From the NCBI GenBank assembly GCA_032207245.1, contig CM063510.1, positions 49,340,095 through 49,404,094 on the forward strand: 64,000 nucleotides of DNA, given 5' to 3'. The stretch comes from Pardosa pseudoannulata (taxonomy: Eukaryota; Arthropoda; Arachnida; Araneae; Lycosidae). The notes beneath the pieces were generated by a model that saw nothing but the letters and a program-made list of their open reading frames with translations, searched no databases and was not told where the DNA came from. A program made the translations under genes and the position numbers. Below, piece by piece: positions 35,161-51,396 of this stretch; position 1 is the first letter of the stretch; each line of letters begins with the position of its first letter.

Positions 35161-36570
35161 AAATGGTCTTCAAATTTGTTTGATAGGTTATTTAAACAAA
35201 AAAGTCAAGAAACCTTGACGTTTTAAAAAGTTTGTGGTATTTTTCAAGGTTTATGAAATGTTATATTTTATTTTAATAAATGATTACAAATTATTTCCAT
35301 TTAAAGTAATTAACAAAAATATCTTTATTGGCATATATAATCCCATTATAGGTATCAATAATATAAAGCACATTAAAGGACACAATTTATGAGAACATAA
35401 CGCCAGTTAATGAAAGAGATGATAATTCAAAAAGCCTAATATATTATAGTTTTATTCTTATTTATTAAATATATAAGCTTCTAATCTTATAAATATAATA
35501 ATTGATGTACATTGTACTTAATTCAACGTGTCTAGTAAAACAATAAATGTTTCCTTAAACATAATGGATATTTCAGCAATTTGTTATTCGGTAAATTAAT
35601 TTCGGAAGGTCATATAATGTTAGAGAAAGCAATTTGTAATATTGATATTAAAAGGTTACTATGTTTCCGAAAGCTATTTTCATTATTATAATCAAGAATG
35701 AAGGAATAGTTACAAATAGCTTTTCTATTTTAAGCAATTCCATCTCATTTTTGGTCCACAGTTACAAAAGGAAATCATAATAGATTTATTAAAGTAATTG
35801 TATTGAGAAAAATGGATTCGATTCCTTAATTGAATAAAGGAATATTATGTCTTAATATTGTTATTACAATTAAGATGAAACTGATTAGAACTTACTGTTA
35901 CTGTAAATGTTCCAATTTATCCTATAAAATTTTTATTTTCTTTATGAACTAAATAATCTAAATTACTTCAAATCAGTCAAACTTTTGAGTATTGTAAATT
36001 ATATGCTTCTACAGATAATCATTGTCATCACCAAAAATTTCTTTATTTCTTTAATCCGTGCTATTGGAAATCTAAATCTATGTTAAACTTATTGTATTTC
36101 AAAGGAATAACTGCAATTTTATAAATAAGTTGTAAGCCTTTCATTGTTTATTCAAGGCAAAAATGTTACTACAGAAATTTATAAATATACATTTAAATTT
36201 TTAACATTGTGAAGTAGAACAAAAAAAGTAATGAACTACCTTACTGTTATGGCATAAATGAATTGTTATTCACAGTCCTGTAAGCATATGTTCAGTTTTT
36301 CGACTAACAAAACAATTCAGTGATTTGCAATTTTTTGTAAATTTTCTAGCTTGAGGTATGGTTAATATAAGAATGGGATGTTATTATTTGTGTACGAGTC
36401 CATAAAGCCATTCTATGACTACAAAAACATTGTAAAAGCACTGTACACATTATACAGATTATTACTTTTTTTGTGTTAGAATTTCTCTTAAAATCCATAA
36501 ATAAAATCCTTTGAATAAATTAAAGAGCATATTTTAAAGCTAAAAACAGGAAAATTAATGTTTGGGAGCG
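35161..36570. other. AT-rich desert
   Basis: About 1.4 kb without a gene or repeat recognised. Confidence 0.55.
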
Positions 36571-36875
36571 TACAAGCTTCTAAATAAACTAAACTCCTCG
36601 ACGCAACAGACACTAGGGGGCCAGGGCCTACGGGGCCAATCTCCGTTTACGTGACCAAGGGCCATGGGGTGCGAAGTATATATTTCAGTTAGATGGTCAA
36701 TCTTACGCTGAATCCCCAGTGTTTGTTCCCAAGCACGTTTGGTCCTCAGTTCATCTACCCACTGAAGGGAGGAAAGGGAGTCAACCTTGGCCAGCTAGGG
36801 GATTGAACCTCGGGCTTGTTTCGTGGGAGCGCGAAGCGTTACCCCAACGACACTGGGCTTACAAGCTTCTAAATA
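36571..36875 (-). mobile_element. tRNA-derived SINE of a second family, 16-bp target duplication
   Basis: A GC-rich 273-bp element (36587-36859) lies between perfect 16-bp direct repeats (tacaagcttctaaata) at 36571-36586 and 36860-36875. On the minus strand it starts with a tRNA-like head, AGCCCAGTGTCGTTGGGGTAA, with B box GGTTCAATCCC near 36799-36809. The remaining body is unrelated to the family 1 SINE. The perfect 16-bp duplication and lack of decay in the flanks suggest one of the youngest insertions here. The 63-codon frame at 36719-36910 crosses the element and is not a gene. Confidence 0.9.
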
Positions 36876-37783
36876 TTTCAGGAAATTCTAAATCGAACAT
36901 GTTCATATGAGTCTGAATGAGAAATACTTCTTACAATGAAAGTGAACTATACATTAGATTTGTGGTATGAAAAATACAAGCAGAATTTTATTTTATGCAG
37001 TTTGTAAACTGAATAAGAATTGCTCTACACACACGTACACACACACACAATGTGAGTTGAAATGGAAGAATCCCTACCATAGAAAATATTTGCTTCATCC
37101 CTGGTTGTAATACCTGCCACGAGTAAATGTATGAGAATCTTCATGTTCTTGACATGACACTTCAATATTCACACCAGGGAAGACTTCCTTGAATTGTCAA
37201 AGGGTTGGAACAATAAATAGGATTTGGTCATACTTTCTCATTTATATGCTGATTGGACGAGTTATGAAATTATTTGAAATCATTTCAGAGAAAGACATAT
37301 TCCCAGCAACATATACAGCTAAAAATTATTATAAAAGATTAGGTGATATGAAATTGACCTTTCTACATTCTTCTTTAACTTGGAAGCCCTTGGAGTACAG
37401 TCCTCTCTGAATACAAATGTCCATTATGTTGAAATACACCGTATGACAGTACGTCTTTAGAATACTGTTATGAATCCTGTTTTATGTACGGTAATGTATG
37501 TACGCTTCTTTCAGTTTAAAAAGTTTCATAAGTATAGTTTAGAGAGCCTGTTCCCGAAAAGTCAGTTGGACAGGTCAAATGTTTACCTGAATTAATGGCA
37601 TTCAGATAATCGTCTGTGCCAAAAGTCATTGGTGTTATTTCTTGTGGTTATATCTTAACCTTTTAGTATTATTTTATTAAACACTTCTAGTATATTATTT
37701 TCTTTATTATGAGCTGATTGAAGAGAATAGCATCAGTGCTATGAGGGAACAAAATACATTCTAGATATTTTTGAGAATAGAGC
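36876..37783. other. AT-rich DNA with a short (AC)n run
   Basis: An imperfect AC run lies at 37028-37050. A 73-codon plus frame at 37189-37410 has a normal residue mix but no domain I recognise. Confidence 0.45.
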
Positions 37784-38134
37784 TTGAAGTCCAACTTTCT
37801 TAGTTTGATATTAAGATTTTTGTTAAGATCTCATGATTTTCAATTCGTTTTGCTGGTACATCGTTCAAGAAGTAAGGTAACAAGTCCTTTTAAAAAAAGT
37901 TTGTATATGAAATCAGAGATACTCAGATATAGCAAAGCATTTTGTACGGATTATTTTTCAACATATCTAACGGCCATCAAAGTATTTTCCCTATGTATCA
38001 AATGTAGCGAGAAAGAAATCAAGGTCTTGGTAACTGAGCCACTTTACGACGGTGTCCTAAAAGTCAACACCAATTTAGAAATACCGTACTGGCAGGAGTT
38101 TCTTCAATGGTCCGAAGAGATTAATATCATTTGA
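37784..38134 (+). CDS. Unrecognised 116-codon reading frame
   Basis: The first third is hydrophobic and basic. The last third (ending KVNTNLEIPYWQEFLQWSEE) is acidic and aromatic, in a GC-richer patch, with the look of real protein. No domain, signal peptide cleavage site or partner exon is recognised. It could be a fragment of an unrecognised mobile-element protein or chance. Confidence 0.2.
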   Translation: MKSNFLSLILRFLLRSHDFQFVLLVHRSRSKVTSPFKKSLYMKSEILRYSKAFCTDYFSTYLTAIKVFSLCIKCSEKEIKVLVTEPLYDGVLKVNTNLEIPYWQEFLQWSEEINII

Positions 38135-38985
38135 CACGAATTTCGGTATTTTTCCCCAAAGCCTCACCTGCTCTGTTTGCATTCCCCTTTGTTCGTAAAC
38201 TATTACCAATTGAAGATAAATTTCAACTGAAGAGGTAATCTAAAAAATCGTATTACAATTTACTTTAAAACTAACACCCTCCTCTTCCACCTCAAATTTT
38301 GGAGCTTTACGACATTCTAGCTCAAACTATCAGTAGTATTTGATTGATGGGATTATCGGTTGTACCCAGACATAGTACTTCTACTGAATCTTGTGCAAAC
38401 GGAGGGGTCAAAGAAATATTATAAGGCATTCACAGAAATATGTTTGATATATAATAGAAACTCGAGAATGCGACAGGGACAAATTCCCTGGAAAATTCAT
38501 AAATTAAGTAACCCTGTGGTGTATTAACGAGTCACATAGTTACTCAAATTGCAAAAGTAGATGTTCAGGGTTGGATTGGGGCTTTAGGATCCCATGACAT
38601 GCAACTTTGGTAAAAAAGTTGAAAATGCACGTTTAGTTTTTATTCATGAAAAAACGAAAGCAACCACGCTTTTATATTGAGATTCTTTTCTTCACGAGGG
38701 AACTAAATTATTTGTTATTGTACATTATTTAAGATATATAATTTTTATGTTTTGTATAACATTTTCCCGTAACTCCTACAATAAAAACGAATATTCTCAG
38801 ATTAAATGAAATAAATAACATATACCTATAATTTTTTCATATTTTTAATTGTTTTTGAAGTAATAGCAACTGAGCTTTCATAACATTTTTATTGAAAAGA
38901 ATTATCATTTTTATTAATTATTTATTCACGAAGAATTATGGGTTTTTAAAATCGTCTATAATTAGTTTTTTTTCTCTATAATTTG
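38135..38985. other. Unassigned, moderately AT-rich DNA
   Basis: About 38140-38600 is less AT-rich than average. No frame or motif is recognised. Confidence 0.4.
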
Positions 38986-38989
38986 ACGT

Positions 38990-39290
38990 AAGAAAGAAAC
39001 TATTTTGATACCTCAAAAATTATGAAGGCTAAAATGTTTCTAAGGTAATTTTTGAGTTGTTTTATATTTTCAAAACTATTTTTTCTGAAGGAAGTTAAAC
39101 AAAATACGTATGAAACTTGACTCTGTCTTATTTTCCCGTTAACTTTAATCATCCATTATATTGCTCTATCGATGAAGGCTGAAGAGAAATTAATCGATAC
39201 ACTTCTACATTTTTGGCGTACTCAAATTTCCGCTGGAATTTTTGATGACTTGAGATAAAAAGTAATGCATTAAAAGATGACGTGTTACTA
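38990..39290 (+). repeat. Dispersed repeat P, copy 1
   Basis: Shares with 52490-52745 an almost unbroken block (tttccgctggaatttttgat, then gacttgagataaaaagta) and weaker matches for about 200 bp before it, in the same orientation. No terminal repeats or coding sequence are seen, so the class is unknown. Confidence 0.7.
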
Positions 39291-39964
39291 CATTATCATT
39301 AAAGAGTGTAAGGTATGTTGCATAATTAATGTTATAATCTGTCAGATGCTAAAAAAATTATCTCGGCTCTTTCTATGTTCTTACACTGAAATGAACAACG
39401 TGTTAAAAAAAGGAATGTTTTATGGTAGGATTTTTTTGTCTTTAAAAATGTTCCCTGTTTTATTATTAGAGTTTACTTAAAAAAGTAAAGTTTTGTGACT
39501 ATCACTCTAATCTGAGAATTTTTATTTTTGTACCCTAGGAAAGATAAAGAAAATAATTTAAGTGTTGCTTTTCTGCTTCATTTTTCTCAAAATAAATAAA
39601 AATAATTCTATAAAAGAATATCTTCCCATCCTTTTAGTTATAAATCGATAAAAGTTAAAATAAAAATACTAATAATTACTTTTTTTAGATAGTTTCTTCT
39701 TAAGTAAGGACTGATTATTCATTTTAGACTGATATAAAATAAAACCATTTTTACAGATAATATTTCTTACATCGAACTATTAAATGAATTTTCACTTCCT
39801 GTACCGTATATATAATTTTTAATTATATTCAAAATATTTTTTTCTAATAGATTTTAGTGTCTATTATGATTTATTAACAGATTTATTATTGAGCATTACA
39901 AAAATACAGCTAAAATTTTAATATTATATATAATTTTAATATTATATAATATTTTACACTCTGT
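39291..39964. other. AT-rich DNA, no feature
   Basis: The 67-codon frame at 39277-39480 has no recognisable domain. Confidence 0.5.
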
Positions 39965-40147
39965 GATCCGTTGACCGAGCAATTGCCAAATGGAGTGGGG
40001 GCTGCTGTTAAGTACTGAAGATCGTGGGTTCGTATCTCGCTACAGGCATGGATGTTCGTATTCCTTCGATATAGGCTTTAGTCAGTAGGACCCTTTATCA
40101 TTAGTAGTCCTTGTTTGACCAAGAAGTAGACCGTAGCACTCCAAACC
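39965..40147 (+). mobile_element. tRNA-derived SINE (family 1), diverged
   Basis: Retains GGTTCGTATCTC (B-box region), GGCATGGATGTTCGTA and the AAGTAGACCGTAGCACTCCAAACC end. The head is decayed and no flank duplication was found. A compound microsatellite follows about 40 bp later. Confidence 0.85.
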
Positions 40148-40187
40148 TGTTGGGTAACCTCCAAAGTGCACTTTATTTATCTGTGTG

Positions 40188-40189
<2 letters not shown>

Positions 40190-40248
<59 letters not shown>
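40190..40248. repeat. Compound (CT)n(AT)n microsatellite
   Basis: CT run to 40220, then AT to 40248. Confidence 0.96.
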
Positions 40249-43408
<3,160 letters not shown>

Positions 43409-43600
43409 ACATATACTTTAAAATAATCTCTGTATATTTCTACGGAATGCAAAAAAATAATAATTTATAACTATAATTAAATTATACTTTAGGTTTATTT
43501 GAATTTTAAAGGATGAAATTTGACATATCATACATATGAATGATAACCAAGGAAAAAACTGAAACTTTTTTGAAGTTGTAATTTTCTTATTTCAGATATA

Positions 43601-43797
43601 ACATAATTCTAGAGGCGAACAATGGCCGAATGGTTAGGGTGCTGTTCTTCGAAAACGGAGTTTGTGAGTTCGAATCCCACTATGACATGGATGTTCGTAG
43701 CCGTTCGGAATCGGCATTAAGCAGTGTGGCCAGGTCTCATTAGCATCGTGTTGCTAAAAGCAGATCGTAGCGCTCCGAAACCAAATATAATTTTAAA
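43601..43797 (+). mobile_element. tRNA-derived SINE (family 1)
   Basis: The element at about 43614-43784 has A box TGGCCGAATGGTTAG, B box GTTCGAATCCC and the full body. Flanks acataattctaga and atataattttaaa agree at 10 of 13 positions, consistent with an aged target duplication. Confidence 0.92.
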
Positions 43798-45177
43798 TGA
43801 CCAATTACTTACATATCTCTAAACACTACTTTTTAAAGCACTGTAATTTATAGAATACATGGAATAGCACTGTAATTTCTATAATTCTGATTTCAGCTAG
43901 AACATCATTGAAAATAGCATGTTTCCTAAATTATAGATATATAATTTCATATTGTTAACATTTAATATTCTATACTGAATGACTATTAACAATATAAAAT
44001 AAAAAATACTACTGTGAAAGGTATTTGAAGTGTATATAAATTTCTAAGGGGTGAAATGGAAAATAAAACTTTCTAAAAACTTAAAAAACATAATTTCATA
44101 CTGGTCGTTTAAAATTTATCCTTTAGTTTTGTATAATTCCAGGTAAATCCTATTTCAAAAACCATATTTCTACTTAAATCAAAAAATCGATTTATTTTTA
44201 CTAAAATTTACTTCTTTGAAAATCCAGATTACCTTTAAGTGGCCGACTGCAGTAAAAATAAAGATGTTTAAAAATACCTTAAATGGAAGCGCAAAATTAT
44301 ATTTAAAGTGTACGGAACATTTAAATAAAATTTTTTTCACTCTCTAACTTAAACGAGAACACCAATACCTGGATTTAGCTAAATGTAAATGCGTGGGACG
44401 TTCATCAGATACTTGAATACAGAGAGAAGGAGCTTCTTCCGAAAATTGAATCTGAATTTATTCGGATTCCTTGTGAATTTTCAAGTTTTCCCGTAATCTT
44501 TTCTGAATCATTGGTTATTAAATCGAATATGAAAGAGAAGTATTTGATGAGCAGCCCACGCTTTCGTTTTGAGATGTATACAATTCTTTATGTTCTTTGT
44601 TTAGTAAAAAAAATGTACTTTCCTTTCTTAGACCAATTTTAATAACCGTGTTTCCTTAAATAGTTTTCTGGTTGCATTTTGACATTTTGAATGTTTTTGC
44701 CACATGATCAAAGATAACTGCTTACGTTTCAACTATCATTCCCTATTTTGGTTAGTTTTTTTGTCTTTTCTAATTTTTTAAGAATTTATCTTTTTGAAGC
44801 AATTTGTTTTCTTTTTACGCGAATTATAAGCAGAGTTACAGCTAAATAGAAAAATTACAATTTATTGCAAAAATTAACAGGAAGTCATTTTTAAACTGAG
44901 AGTTCATATAAGTTTCGCAATCTTGTTAATAATTAATTTGCTTCGTTTAAATATAGATACTGTCATAACGTTCCGTTTAGTTTATTTTAATTCTGCAAAG
45001 TTTGGCTTAAACAAAATACCCTCTGTATTTTCAATCCCACATGTACAAGATGCCATCCCTTATAACAAAAGCGTCACTTGGCATTCTCCTTGGCGCTGGC
45101 CGTGATGCAATAGTTCCATAAATTAGCCCTTTTTATTATATGACATATCCCCATTCCACACATTGGCGTGTTTTTAG
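43798..45177. other. AT-rich DNA upstream of a possible exon
   Basis: Near 44125-44151 a pyrimidine-containing run ends ATTCCAG|GTAAAT, a weaker juxtaposed acceptor-donor motif. The 60-codon frame at 44923-45105 ends in a GC-richer stretch and is unexplained. Confidence 0.4.
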
Positions 45178-45333
45178 TGCTGCGCTTGGCGATGTTCGAC
45201 CGTTCCACCAGGCCCATGGAATTTTGATGAGAAAGACACACTTGCGGTTGTCAACCCAGCAGCCAGGATGATGGATGAAGAGAATTTTCGACTCCCTGAA
45301 AAGAAGAGGGACCCGGAGCTGCGTCCTCCTTAG
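45178..45333 (+). CDS. Possible terminal coding exon (51 codons)
   Basis: After an acceptor-like GTGTTTTTAG (AG at 45176-45177), 51 codons read without a stop to a TAG at 45331-45333. The residues are evenly mixed and soluble-protein-like: TVPPGPWNFDEKDTLAVVNP is followed by an acidic and basic stretch ending DPELRPP. GC content is much higher than the surrounding DNA. An AATAAA lies 135 bp after the stop (45469-45474), where a polyadenylation signal would be expected. No upstream exon was identified and the family is unknown. Alternatives are a fragment of a retrocopy or a GC-rich repeat. The overlapping 75-codon minus-strand frame (45136-45363) looks less protein-like. Confidence 0.33.
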   Translation, partial: CCAWRCSTVPPGPWNFDEKDTLAVVNPAARMMDEENFRLPEKKRDPELRPP

Positions 45334-45468
45334 TTTTCGCTTCACAGTGACTATAAATGACATTTTTTTTTGTTTCTCCTTTCCTTTTCTAATTTAATTT
45401 TTCTAATTTTAAATGTTTAACTAGTTGTTAATTAATTAATTTTTAATTTCAATTTAACATATTGTTTC

Positions 45469-45474
45469 AATAAA
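45469..45474 (+). promoter_or_regulatory. Possible polyadenylation signal AATAAA
   Basis: An AATAAA 135 bp after the stop of the possible exon. In DNA this AT-rich the hexamer is common by chance, so it only supports the exon in combination. Confidence 0.2.
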
Positions 45475-46456
45475 TTCAATTAATTCAATAATAATTTCCC
45501 CTTCATTTTTTAATGCCTATTGTGTTTTTTTACTTTAAGAATTCAAACATAAGGTGGCAAAAGCCGAATTCAATTTAAATATTAAAAATGAAGTTATGGT
45601 CATAACGTGTACTTTACTATACATCACCACTCATCAAATAATATACTTTTTTATTGTCTTTTCTGTGGGTTTCTTTTTCGGGTACTAACCCTTTATGTTT
45701 TGCGCTACGCAAATGCCCCATACAACTAACTACCCCACATAAACTGGTTCCATGAATTTACTTAAAGACAGAAATTACGTCAAAATGAGAAAATATCAAT
45801 CATATGTAGAAAATAATTTTAAATCGCCTCCAGGAATTAAAAAAAAAACATTTAAGAGAAAAGAAAAGGTAGTGTATTGATTTATAAATATATTTTTCAT
45901 CTATTTTGTAATAATTGCTATGCATAGTAACATCAATAATTTATTACGAAAACAAATTAAAGTTATTACATGCAGTTTTTTACCACTTTTAAAGCAGTAA
46001 AATATCTAACGCCTACAAGATCTTTTAATGTTTTAAATAAAGTATAAATTACTAAGTAAAACAGTAATTAATAGTAAGTTAAGTAAACATTGGATCTTTT
46101 CTGAATATGATAGACTTTGTAAAACCGGTGTATATGAAGCTGTGGGATAAAATGTTATTGAAATACAACTAAGCTCGGTGATACAAAATATAAACGAATG
46201 TTTCAAACAAGTCAGTGGTATGTTTTGGAAGTAAACTTTGTGTATTATGTGTTGTTTAAATATAGATATAAAATGAGAAAATTTCAGTCGTATCATAAAG
46301 ATAATTTCAAATCGTCTTCTAAATCGTACTCTTTTTTATTGTGCAGAAACTTAAGAATAATAATAAATAGTTATTTTAATACCAGAAAAAATGCATAAAA
46401 TTTGATTATATTGTCTTTTTATATACCTGGTTAAATTTTATTCCAAAACTGATTTA
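45475..46456. other. AT-rich DNA, no feature
   Basis: Overlapping frames on both strands near 46033-46398 show no domain. Confidence 0.5.
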
Positions 46457-46604
46457 GATCTGAACGGTGGTTCAAACGATAGTATACTGCTTGCGGTACT
46501 GGAGTCTGCAGGTTTAAAATCTGTCACTGGGATTGATGTTTGTAGAGAAATGTTCTTTTAAAAGTATTTTTAAGCAGTAGGGCCGGCTTTAATTAGGCTG
46601 ATAG
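46457..46604 (+). mobile_element. tRNA-derived SINE (family 1), interrupted relic
   Basis: Diverged head and body (GGGATTGATGTTTGTAG, then TTTAAGCAGTAGGGCCGG). It stops at 46604 where a minus-strand SINE begins, and its own 3' tail is missing. Confidence 0.7.
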
Positions 46605-46779
46605 TTTGGTTTTGGTTTGGAGCGCTACGGTCTACTTTTTGAAACAAGAGGGCTAATGAGACCGGGACCTACTGCTTAAAGCCGATTCTGAACGGCTACG
46701 AACATCCATGCCATAGTGGGATTTGAACCCACGAACTCTGGTACCGAAGGCTAGCACTCTAACTAATCGGCCATCGTTC
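46605..46779 (-). mobile_element. tRNA-derived SINE (family 1), inserted in a SINE
   Basis: A well-preserved minus-strand copy with B box GGTTCAAATCCC, full body and tail. Flanks taggctgatag (46594-46604) and tagactgatag (46780-46790) are an 11-bp target duplication with one mismatch, so it inserted within or at the edge of older SINE sequence. Confidence 0.93.
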
Positions 46780-46784
46780 TAGAC

Positions 46785-46960
46785 TGATAGAGAGCCGGAT
46801 GCATAGGGGGCTGGTCTTCGGTTCCAGAAATCGTGGGTACGAATCTCACTGTACCATCTATACTCGTAGCTGTTCGTAATTGACTTTAAGCAGTTGGTTC
46901 TGATATCAATAGCTCTCGTGTAACAAAAAGTAGACCGTAGAGCTCCAAAACTAAACCAAA
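46785..46960 (+). mobile_element. tRNA-derived SINE (family 1), third of a cluster
   Basis: A diverged plus-strand copy from AGAGCCGGATGCATAG to the CAAAACTAAACCAAA tail. It starts directly after the right target duplication of the minus-strand SINE. Confidence 0.85.
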
Positions 46961-47953
<993 letters not shown>

Positions 47954-48021
47954 AAATAATATAAAAAATAATATAAGGAAACTGACATTGGTCTTTTGAA
48001 CTCTTACACAAAAAGTTCCAC

Positions 48022-48692
48022 TTTTTTGTGGCAAAAATTAACCGAGATATTTCAAATTGAAGACTTGTAAATGTGTAAAGATTTTTCTTCTTGTTTGGGG
48101 AATAAAGTATTAGATTAATTATAGTAATTCTAGGTTGGAAATAGGTTACAGAGTCCCTTTTACCGCAAAAATGGTAGTAAGATTGAGAGATTTTTCTTAC
48201 TGAAAAACACAGTATTACCAATTTTACAACTTGGAAACCGACCTTATAAGACATATTCTTCCAATTACAAAAAAATGCTACAAATAATGCAACATAATTG
48301 AAACAGGACCTAAGAACCATAGCATAAAAAGTTCAAGCCGAACGATATCAGATTCGTTAGTGTGCTGCCCTTCGGTACCGGAGTTCGTGGGTTGGAATCC
48401 CTCAGTGGTATGGATGTTCGTAGCTGTTCGGTATTCGCTTTAAACTGTAGGTCCCAGTATCATTGCAAACCAAACAATTAAAATTTCAAATTCTTTGAGG
48501 AAAAATTAACAAAGATATTTTAAGTTCAAAATTTAAGAAAATATAATGATTGTTCTCGTTTGGGAGATAGGGTATTAGATGAATTATAGTAATTCACTAG
48601 AATCAGGCTTACAGCTTCTCTTTTACACCAAAAGTGGGAGTGGGATTAAGGGATTTTTTTTACTAAAAAATACAGAGTTTACCGACTTTACT
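48022..48692 (+). repeat. Direct repeat of about 205 bp, about 470 bp apart
   Basis: Copy 1 (48022-48228) and copy 2 (48492-48692) share 'aattatagtaattc', 'gggatagg/gggaataaagtattagat' and the run from 'ttttac-c-aaa-tgg' to 'taccga/aattttac'. They are clearly diverged. The intervening DNA holds a SINE insertion that accounts for about 143 bp of the separation. Confidence 0.8.
48327..48489 (+). mobile_element. tRNA-derived SINE (family 1) with internal deletion
   Basis: The element at 48337-48479 has a head starting GCCGAACG and B-box region GGTTGGAATCCC. The stretch that normally lies between CATTAG and the CAAACCAAAC tail is deleted. Flanks of about 10 bp (aaaagttcaa and aaaatttcaa) look like a target duplication. 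Confidence 0.85.
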
Positions 48693-49650
48693 GTGGATAC
48701 ACATTTCCATTTATAAACAGGGAACTCTCCCGACTGTTTTGAACAGTGATTTTACCAAATAAAGTGATAGAGAAAGGGGAACATATAAAAAATTTATTTT
48801 GTAATTTTTGTAAAAACGAATTTTTAAATTAAAAATTATAAAATAGTTCTTATTACAAACATTTTTGTAATTAAAAAGCCAGTTAAGCTTTTTATAATGC
48901 ATTCTTTCTGTTACATTTAACTTAATCTAAATAAAAATTCACGATTATTTAGGAAGACAAATATACTACAAAATATGGAAGAAAATAAGAATAAAATTAA
49001 AATATTTTACTGTCATAGTTTAATTTCTTTTAATTGAAATGACTGTTTTAACATAAAAATTATCTCAAGACTTTTTGCTTTATTTTAACAATGCGTACCT
49101 TAATCTGAAAAATTTAAATATTCATTGTTACACAAATGTTTTTTAGAATTAACATTGACGGTGACAGTACGGTAAATAGAAAATTATCAATGCATATACT
49201 GAAAATTAACAAAATTATTTAAAATGTTAGTTATCAATATTACTTAAGAATTAATAGGTCGTGCATTATTTCAGATTTATTATAGTAATGTGACGTTAAA
49301 TTCAAGTCAAAACGTCTATTTGACAACAAAGAGGGGATTAAAACCTAGTTTAGTAGTTCCTTTTTAGAGGGCGTCGTATGGACGTTAGAAGCACGGCGCA
49401 GGTGTCGTATTGTTTGTACGAAAAAGAACTTTACTTAGCTTATGTTGTAATAATTTTAAGATTTTTGTTTTAGTTGTAATAAGGAGTAAGAGAGCGTAAT
49501 AATTATGCTTACTGACAGTAAAAGCATTAATTTATTATTTCCAAACAATAAAATATTTTAATATCTACATTAAGAAATGTATTGCAAAAATGCGTATAAC
49601 ACCTTCTCATTTACACTGTAAAGTACTTTCTCCTTTGTTTATGTAGTCGC

Positions 49651-49652
<2 letters not shown>
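48693..49652. other. AT-rich DNA, no gene
   Basis: A GC-richer patch at about 49365-49415 contains several CpG but no recognisable element. Confidence 0.5.

Positions 49653-49702
<50 letters not shown>
49653..49702. repeat. (AT)n microsatellite
   Basis: A pure AT run forming the left border of the 49703-50074 spacer. Confidence 0.96.
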
Positions 49703-50389
<687 letters not shown>

Positions 50390-50869
50390 AGCTATCAATA
50401 TTTTATAAAACTCCTTGACATAGAGAAAGCTCAACAGCTAGCAGTATTAAAAGTGCAGTCGAGCAGACATTGAAGAGAACGGCAGAAGTGTAATTGAAAC
50501 TTTATTCCAGAGAGGCTACAATGCACATCTATTCTTCACAACAGATAAAGAAAAGCCACAGAGCTCACTCTGATCGAACAGAGGTGCACCCAAGATCGAA
50601 GACAGAAACAATTTTCCCAAGGTAAAAAAAAACCTTAATAAGCGAATTAAATGCAATATCAGCAGAACACAAAACAATTTACCGCCAACAGTTGAGAAAC
50701 GTGCTGAATAGACAAAAAGTTTACATTTTTAGGATAGACAGCTTTATGAAGAATTTTAAGTGGAAAACACTCCTATGATTAAACTATTTAGAGGCTGGGA
50801 AGAAGATTTAAATGAATTAGAATGGGAGAGAGGAGGTTTTTAAGGAAATATTAAAGTTAAATAATTTTG
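50390..50869 (+). repeat. Microsatellite-bounded repeat family M, copy B
   Basis: Homologous to copy A from the AGCTAGCAGTA region onward, with AAACTTTATT, GACAGAAACAATTTTCCCAAGG, GTGCTGAATAGACA, ATTTAGAGGCTGGGAA and GGGAGAGAGGAGG in the same order. The first about 100 bp of copy A are missing or replaced. It runs between long (AT)n arrays on both sides. Confidence 0.75.
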
Positions 50870-50884
50870 ATATATTACATATAT

Positions 50885-50915
<31 letters not shown>

Positions 50916-50918
50916 GTA

Positions 50919-50979
<61 letters not shown>
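50870..50979. repeat. Imperfect (AT)n array
   Basis: AT run with ACAT, AGTA and TGTA interruptions, bordering copy B of family M on its right. Confidence 0.95.
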
Positions 50980-50980
<1 letters not shown>

Positions 50981-51396
50981 CTATATTATTATTAATTCAG
51001 ATCTTCAGTTAACTCTTGTGCATCAAAAGAGTCACCTGTTGTACTCCAAACCGAAGTAAACGCAGATCTTTAAAATGCAAAATTGTCATACTTTCACAAG
51101 GGGAAGTCCTATATTTACCATATGACGAGACATTTACACAAGACTTAATTTAGCATATGACAAGATCATTTTAATAGGCTAAAAACTATTAAACCCTTAT
51201 TTATTCCATCTATTGTTAGGGACATTTAAAAAGAGTTTTCATTTTCAGCCAATGTAAATGGCATGTCTTTATACAATCACACAAATTTTCGAATGTCCGC
51301 TATCATTTACAGTTTTGTCATTTGGATCAATATTTTAAGATTTTTTGAGCCTCACAAATAATTTTAATCTTTCAACATGTCTAAAATCATCATATA
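50980..51396. other. AT-rich DNA, no feature
   Basis: Nothing recognised up to the 3' end of the Helitron. Confidence 0.5.
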
